Source: Acanthosoma haemorrhoidale
Taxonomy: Eukaryota > Arthropoda > Insecta > Hemiptera > Acanthosomatidae
Direction of reading: 5' to 3'
Assembly (NCBI GenBank): GCA_930367205.1
Contig: OV884012.1
Location: 152,721,405-152,785,404, forward strand
DNA: 64,000 nucleotides
Shown: positions 57,262 through 64,000 of the stretch, in pieces
How the letters are laid out: each line of letters begins with the position of its first letter
How positions within the stretch are numbered: the stretch's first letter is position 1
Made by a program: the position numbers and the translations under genes
Notes under the pieces: model-generated
Seen by the model: only the letters and a program-made list of their open reading frames with translations
What the model was told of the DNA's origin: nothing
Database searches by the model: none

Positions 57262-57885
57262 TGGAACCTACCTCATTTTTTACCATTTTATTTTCTAATT
57301 TATTATATCAATTGACCTTAACTAATTTGGTAGGTCCGTCATGAGATCTTTAATTCAACTTGTTTTTATGTCTTTGACATAGGAAATTATCCCGATTGAA
57401 TCGCCCGATCTCAAGGCTAATGTTATAGTTATTAATAAATTGAGAAACTGGGAATTGTGAAATATATACAGGTAAAATGGTTATAACAAATAATTATAAT
57501 TATAAATAGTGCTGACATTAATTATATAAAAAAATATTCAATTCCTTTTGAACAAGGATAGTTACTACTAATTAGTTATATAAAAAAAATGAAAATTGAG
57601 CTCAATCTCTTTTTAATGGATCCATAATAAAAAAAAAACAATATCTATATCACCCAATCGATGATATCCGTGTAACCTTCTTCTTCTTCTTCTGCTTCTC
57701 CTCTGCTTGTGTTGATGACCGTCAACGGAACGGGAGCTTGCTCTGCTTTGCTCTCTGGCTCTTGGCTAAGACTGACTAAAACTCGCCCTTCGTCTCATCC
57801 CCACTCCTAAGAGCACAAAGGGATGATGCTTAACAAAGTGGGAGGGTGGCTGGTCATGATATTCTCAAATATCATGAATGTTACA
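57262..57885 (-). repeat. LTR, right copy (624 bp), 5' LTR of the gag-bearing unit
   Basis: It has the same length and ends as 54794-55417. The two LTRs are practically identical, which implies a recent insertion or duplication. The right flank after 57885 (ATATATTAAC) returns to satellite. Confidence 0.88.
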
Positions 57886-59767
57886 ATATATATTAACATA
57901 ATCAGTACGGAGCACCATATAGTGACTCCGTTTAAGATTGCGGATGTTCATCAATACTGGTCCAACATTAACAAGGAGGTATGTGCGTAACTAGGATCTG
58001 TACCCAGTTACGTGACACAGTGGGCTAAAACTGTAAATAACGTGATCAAAGGTATTTCTCATTACTTCGTTGATTCGATGTCTATCTCAATATAATACTG
58101 TCTTTAATACATTGTTGGGTAGAACGTACCAACCTTTCACCCGAATACAAATAATTGTGACAAGTACCTGTTTGTGGATGGCATTGTGGGGCCTTCTTCG
58201 ATGGAGATATTTACTTTTGATCATGTTTATTTTTCGGTTTTAGCCAACTGTGTACCGTTCCCTTCGTAACATTTGCTATTGCTTTATGTCTGTTATTACT
58301 GTTTATTGTGTATATTTTTATTCAACTGATTAATTATAAATGACAATTATCAACTGACAAACATCACAATAGCATTACATATTCGTGTCTATGACTATCT
58401 GCTTTCTTCAAAATCAAATTTAAGCGTATTCTCAAAGCTGACAATACACTCACAGAACATTGACATAATTACTACGGAGCATTACTACGTGAACTCGTTT
58501 AAGATTGCCGAAGATCTTCGAAGCTGTTCCAACATTAACAAGGAGGTCTATGCGTAGCTAGGATCTGTACCCAGTTACGTGACACAGTGGGCTAAAACTG
58601 TAAATAACGTGATTATAATTTATACTGATGACATTATAGGGTCAATGTCTCTGGTCATATAATTATAATTTCTTACCAAACATTACAACTTTTAAACCCC
58701 CCAAACCATCATATTCACTTTGTAGTTACAAATAATAAAAATGTAGTCTGATTGTGAATACTCATTGGTGTTCATGAATACAAATACTGTAAAAACCGTT
58801 GCTACTGTCGACTTTTGATCAAGTTTTTATTCGGTTTTAGCAAACTGTGCACTTAGCCAGACCTTTACCCTTCTTGACATTTATTATATTTGTATATGTT
58901 ATATTATATGTAGTGTTTTTCCTCTAATCTATTAATGGACAACTTTACGACATACTAGTATGCCTTAAATGTGATGAAAACCTAACAACTCTATTTTCTG
59001 CAAAGCTATGCCAATCCGCCAACGGACCATTTAAAGCACTCATATATATCAATGACTGAAAAAACGAACACAGTACATTGATACAAATAACACGGAGCAT
59101 CGTATCATGAATCCGTTTGAGATTGCGGAAGTTCACCTTTACTGTTCCAACATTAACAAGAAAGTATGTGCGTAACTAGGATCTGTACCCAGTTACGTGA
59201 CACGGTGGGCTAAAACTGTAAATAACGTGATCAAAGGTATTTCTCATTACTTCGTTGATTCGATGTCTATCTCAATATAATACTGTCTTTAATACATTGT
59301 TAGGGTGAATGTGTCAACCTTTCGCCTGAATACAAATAATTGTGACAAGTACTCGTTTGTGGATGGCATTGTGGGGCCTTCTTCGATGGAGATATTTACT
59401 TTTGATCATGTTTACTTTTCGGTTTTAGCCAACTGTGTACCGCTCCCTTCGTAACATTTGCTATTGCTTTATGTTCGTTATTACTGTTTATTGTGTATAT
59501 TTTTATTCAACTGATTAATTATAAATGACAATTATCAACTGACAAACATCACAATAGCATTACATATTCGTGTTTATGCCTATCTGCTTTCTTCAAATTG
59601 AAATTTAAGCGTATTCTCACAGCTGACAATTCACTCACAGAACATTGACATAATTACTACGGAGCATTAATTAGTGAGTCCGTTTGAGATTGCGGAAATT
59701 CATTATTACTGTTCCAACATTAACAAGAAGGTTTGTGCGTAGCTAGGATCTGTACCCAGTTACGTGA

Positions 59768-60004
59768 CACAGTGGGCTAAAACTGTAAATAACGTGATCA
59801 AAGGTATTTCTCATTACTTCGTTGATTCGATGTCTATCTCAATATAATACTGTCTTTAATACATTGTTAGGGTGCATGTGTCAACCTTTCGCTTGAATAC
59901 AAATAATTGTGACAAGTACTCGTTTGTGGATGGCATTGTGGGGCCTTCTTCGATGGAGATATTTACTTTTGATCATGTTTACTTTTCAGTTTTAGCAAAC
60001 TGTG
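59768..60004. mobile_element. Representative 237-bp inverted-repeat segment in the satellite
   Basis: The ends are CACAGTGGGCTAAAACTG and, as reverse complement, CACAGTTTGCTAAAACTG. Similarity continues inward through TAACGTGATCAAAGGTA versus TAAACATGATCAAAAGTA, so the inverted repeats span about 38 bp with small gaps. Other copies: 58016-58252, 58583-58849, 59201-59437, 60335-60571, 60902-61138, 61469-61705, 62036-62272, 62436-62672, 63003-63239 and 63403-63638. Nearly all are 237 bp. A clean target duplication is not visible. Confidence 0.75.
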
Positions 60005-61979
60005 TACCGTTCCCTTCGTAACATTTGCTATTGCTTTATTTCTGTTATTACTATTTATTGTGTATATTTTTATTCAACTGATTAATTATAAATGACAATT
60101 ATCAACTGACAAACATCACAATAGCATTACATATTCGTGTCTTTGACTATCTGCTTTCTTCAAATTAAAATTTAAGCGTATTCTCACAGCTGACAATTCA
60201 CTCACAGAACATTGACATAATTACTACGGAGCATTAATTAGTGAGTCCGTTTGAGATTGCGGAAATTCATTATTACTGTTCCAACATTAACAAGGAGGTA
60301 TGTGCGTAGCTAGGATCTGTACCCAGTTACGTGACACAGTTGGCTAAAATTGAAAATAACGTGATCAAAGGTGTTTCTCATTACTTCGTTGATTCGATGT
60401 CTATCTCAATATAATACTGTCTTTAATACATTGTTGGGGTAAATGTGTCAACCTTTCGCCTGAATACAAATAATTGTGACAAGTACTCGTTTGTGGATGG
60501 CATTGTGGGGCCTTCTTCGATTGAGATATTTACTTTTGATCATGTTTACTTTTCAGTTTTAGCAAACTGTGTACCGTTCCCTTCGTAACATTTGCTATTG
60601 CTTTATTTCTGTTATTACTATTTATTGTGTATATTTTTATTCAACTGAATAATTATAAATGACAATTATCAACTGACAAACATCACAATAGCATTACATA
60701 TTCGTGTCTTTGACTATCTGCTTTCTTCAAATTAAAATTTAAGCGTATTCTCACAGCTGACAATTCACTCACAGAACATTGACATAATTACTACGGAGCA
60801 TTAATTAGTGAGTCCGTTTGAGATTGCGGAAATTCATTATTACTGTTCCAACATTAACAAGGAGGTATGTGCGTAGCTAGGATCTGTACCCAGTTACGTG
60901 ACACAGTTGGCTAAAACTGAAAATAACGTGATCAAAGGTGTTTCTCATTACTTCGTTGATTCGATGTCTATCTCAATATAATACTGTCTTTAATACATTG
61001 TTCGGGTGAATGTGTCAACCTTTCGCCTGAATACAAATAATTGTGACAAGTACTCGTTTGTGGATGGCATTGTGGGGCCTTCTTCGATGGAGATATTTAC
61101 TTTTGATCATGTTTACTTTTCAGTTTTAGCAAACTGTGTACCGTTCCCTTCGTAACATTTGCTATTGCTTTATGTCTGTTATTACTATTTATTGTGTATA
61201 TTTTTATTCAACTGATTTATTATAAATGACAATTATCAACTGACAAACATCACAATAGCATTACATATTCGTGTCTTTGACTATCTGCTTTCTTCAAATT
61301 AAAATTTAAGTGTATTCTCACAGCTGACAATTCACTCACAGAACATTGACATAATTACTACGGAGCATTAATTAGTGAGTCCGTTTGAGATTGCGGAAAT
61401 TCATTATTACTGTTCCAACATTAACAAGAAGGTATGTGCGTAACTAGGATCTGTACCCAGTTACGTGACACAGTGGGCTAAAACTGTAAATAACGTGATC
61501 AAAGGTATTTCTCATTACTTCGTTGATTCGATGTCTATCTCAATATAATACTGTCTTTAATACATTGTTCGGGTGAATGTGTCAACCTTTCGCCTGAATA
61601 CAAATAATTGTGACAAGTACTTGTTTGTGGATGGCATTGTGGGGCCTTCTTCGATGGAGATATTTACTTTTGATCATGTTTACTTTTCAGTTTTAGCAAA
61701 CTGTGTACCGTTCCCTTCGTAACATTTGCTATTGCTTTATGTCTGTTATTACTATTTATTGTGTATATTTTTATTCAACTGATTTATTATAAATGACAAT
61801 TATCAACTGACAAACATCACAATAGCATTACATATTCGTGTCTTTGACTATCTGCTTTCTTCAAATTAAAATTTAAGTGTATTCTCACAGCTGACAATTC
61901 ACTCACAGAACATTGACATAATTACTACGGAGCATTAATTAGTGAGTCCGTTTGAGATTGCGGAAATTGATTATTACTG

Positions 61980-63913
61980 TTCCAACATTAACAAGTAGGT
62001 ATGTGCGTAACTAGGATCTGTACCCAGTTACGTGTCACAGTGGGCTAAAACTGTAAATAACGTGATCAAAGGTATTTCTCATTACTTCGTTGATTCGATG
62101 TCTATCTCAATATAATACTGCCTTTAATACATTGTTCGGGTGAATGTGTCAACCTTTCGCCTGAATACAATTAATTGTGACAAGTACCTGTTTGTGGACG
62201 GCATTGTGGGGCCTTCTTCGATGGAGATATTTACTTTTGATCATGTTTACTTTTCGGTTTTAGCCAACTGTGTACCGCTCCCTTCGTAACATTTGCTATC
62301 ACTCACAGAACATTGACATAATTACTACGGAGCATTAATTAGTGAACTCGTTTAAGATTGCCGAAGTTCTTCGAAGCTGTTCCAACATTAACAAGGAGGT
62401 ATGTGCGTAACTAGGATCTGTACCTAGTTATGTGACACCGTGAACTAAAACTGTAAATAACGTGATCAAAGGTATTTCTCATTACTTCGTTGATTCGATG
62501 TCTATCTCAATATAATACTGTCTTTAATACATTGTTGGGTAGAATGTACCAACCTTTCACCTGAATACAAATAATTGTAACAAGTACTCGTTTGTGGATG
62601 GCATTGTGGGGCCTTCTTCGATGGAGATATTTACTTTTGATCATGTTTACTTTTCAGTTTTAGCAAACTGTGTACCGTTCCCTTCGTAACATTTGCTATT
62701 GCTTTATGTCTGTTATTACTATTTATTGTGTATGTTTTTATTCAACTGATTTATTATAAATGACAATTATCAACTGACAAACATCACAATAGCATTACAT
62801 ATTCGTGTCTTTGACTATCTGCTTTCTTCAAATTAAAATTTAAGTGTATTCTCACAGCTGACAATTCACTCACAGAACATTGACATAATTACTACGGAGC
62901 ATTAATTAGTGAGTCCGTTTGAGATTGCGGAAATTCATTATTACTGTTCCAACATTAACAAGGAGGTATGTGCGTAACTAGGATCTGTACCCAGTTACGT
63001 GTCACAGTGGGCTAAAACTGTAAATAACGTGATCAAAGATATTTCTCATTACTTCGTTGATTCGATGTCTATCTCAATATAATACTGCCTTTAATACATT
63101 GTTGGGTAGAATGTACCAACCTTTCACCTGAATACAAATAATTGTGACAAGTACTTGTTTGTGGATGGCATTGTGGGGCCTTCTTCGATGGAGATATTTA
63201 CTTTTGATCATGTTTACTTTTCGGTTTTAGCCAACTGTGTACCGCTCCCTTCGTAACATTTGCTATCACTCACAGAACATTGACATAATTACTACGGAGC
63301 ATTGATACGTGAACTCGTTTAAGATTGCCGAAGTTCTTCGAAGCTGTTCCAACATTAACAAGGAGGTATGTGCGTAACTAGGATCTGTACCCAGTTACGT
63401 GACACCGTGAACTAAAACTGAAAATAACGTGATCAAAGGTGTTTCTCATTACTTCGTTGATTCGATGTCTATCTCAATATAATATGTCTTTAATACATTG
63501 TTGGGTAGAATGTACCAACCTTTCACCTGAATACAAATAATTGTGACAAGTACTTGTTTGTGGATGGCATTGTGGGCCCTTCTTCGAAAGAGATTTTTAC
63601 TTTTGATCATGTTTATTTTTCGGTTTTAGCCAACAGTGTACCGCTCCCTTCGTAACATTAGCTTACTGCTATATGTTCCTTATTACTATTTATTGTGTAT
63701 TTGTTTATTGTTTATTATTGACTACATTATTCTGACTTCCTAAATGTAGACGATAGGTTTTCACTACATTGTAATAGCGATTTTACGTATATGATATTGA
63801 TTATTGATTCGAAACTAATGGTATTGAGTATTGTTATATCTATCAACACAAAAAAAATAATGCAAAAGAACACTGGGGAATGAGTGACTTTAGTCAGAGA
63901 TTGTGAATGTCAT
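61980..63913 (+). repeat. Two higher-order dimers (~967 bp each) in the satellite
   Basis: Units 61980-62946 and 62947-63913 each consist of one short (399) plus one long (567) monomer with the same deletion junction (at about 62300 and 63268). They also share the AGTTCTTCGAAGCTGTTCC variant before the second core. This implies that the dimer, not the single monomer, was the duplicated unit here. Confidence 0.8.
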
Positions 63914-63935
63914 TTGCAATGTTTCCAACATAAAT

Positions 63936-64000
63936 CATTCTTTGTCTCTAACATTATTTATTTATTAATTAATTAAACATCGCCACTCGAATCAGATGAA
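63936..64000. other. AT-rich sequence beyond the array
   Basis: No satellite similarity is visible after about 63935. Confidence 0.4.

Larger units (their letters stand above)
54350..57885 (-). mobile_element. LTR retrotransposon in tandem LTR-gag-LTR-gag' form, pol-less
   Basis: Read on the minus strand: LTR (57885-57262), primer-binding site, gag (57112-56099), short remnant, polypurine tract, LTR (55417-54794), primer-binding site, truncated gag ending at about 54350. The repeated block is therefore about 1.07 kb. The tandem unit is about 2.47 kb present 1.4 times. It sits inside the satellite, which is cut in different phases left and right. The clade (Gypsy or BEL/Pao) cannot be decided without pol. 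Confidence 0.8.
57886..63935 (+). repeat. Homogenised tandem satellite, 567-bp monomer with 399-bp short monomers
   Basis: Cores (TTCCAACATTAACAAGG) start near 57960, 58526, 59144, 59712, 60279, 60846, 61413, 61980, 62379, 62947, 63347 and 63920 (partial). Most steps are 567 bp, and two are about 399-400 bp. In the short ones AACATTTGCTAT joins directly to CACTCACAGAAC, deleting 168 bp at the same point. There is no ORF. The last partial core (63880-63930) resembles the diverged left monomers more than its neighbours. Confidence 0.92.

Noticed and set aside
58016..58252. Assigning the 237-bp segment to Transib
   Set aside because: Only the terminal heptamer agrees. No 5-bp target duplication is visible and no transposase is present, so it is left unclassified.
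57886..63935. Regularly spaced repeats as a possible CRISPR-like array
   Set aside because: The monomers are 399-567 bp tandem satellite units, with no short repeat/spacer structure, in clearly eukaryotic DNA.

Overview
This window is AT-rich (about one third GC by eye) eukaryotic DNA. It is almost certainly from an arthropod, most likely an insect. It has no bacterial-style gene order, and it holds Jockey-like non-LTR retrotransposon 3' ends, a GTF2IRD2-type hAT transposase, a mariner remnant, pogo-like deletion derivatives, an LTR retrotransposon, long (GA)n microsatellites and a complex satellite. Only one long intact coding sequence is present, the hAT transposase at 24966-26771. A second long open frame is the gag-like ORF of the LTR element at 56099-57112. 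Species-level assignment is not possible from the sequence alone. Family names Jk-A, Jk-B and Jk-C below are labels made for this window.

Layout. 1-8 kb: unique AT-rich sequence with a 575-bp foldback element (669-1243), two (GA)n microsatellites that follow the same ~65-bp sequence, a truncated mariner transposase (3100-3589, minus) and the 3' end of a non-LTR reverse transcriptase (6600-7186). 8-20 kb: a graveyard of Jockey-like 3' ends (Jk-A and Jk-B) in both orientations, a 174-bp tandem duplication, a pogo-like element (13830-14791, minus) and a ~0.3-kb dispersed duplication. 20-28 kb: a second pogo-like copy (21617-22599), a tRNA-like sequence, and a Jockey-like fragment (Jk-C) split by a 2517-bp hAT element with a perfect 8-bp target duplication.

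28-52 kb: mostly unique AT-rich sequence, perhaps introns of a host gene. GC-rich islands end in strong splice donors, and a 69-nt internal exon candidate lies at 38751-38819. The three possible first-exon coding tips (21422, 32098, 46896) all end in phase 1, which is the phase that opens the 69-nt exon. More Jk-A and Jk-B 3' ends are scattered here, together with a perfect 18-bp-stem hairpin at 42644-42682.

52.4-63.9 kb: a tandem satellite. The homogenised right part has a 567-bp monomer, with some 399-bp short monomers. Each filled monomer contains a ~237-bp segment bounded by imperfect inverted repeats that start CACAGTG. The leftmost monomer lacks exactly that segment, so it looks like an empty site. 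A recent LTR retrotransposon (LTRs of 624 bp, tRNA-Pro-like primer-binding site, gag-like ORF, no pol seen) interrupts the array at 54.35-57.89 kb in an unusual LTR-gag-LTR-gag' arrangement.

Most of the biology readable here is transposon biology: nested insertions that give relative ages, non-autonomous derivatives carrying inherited stop codons, and a mobile-element-bearing satellite. Host-gene evidence is indirect and rests on splice-site quality and phase.
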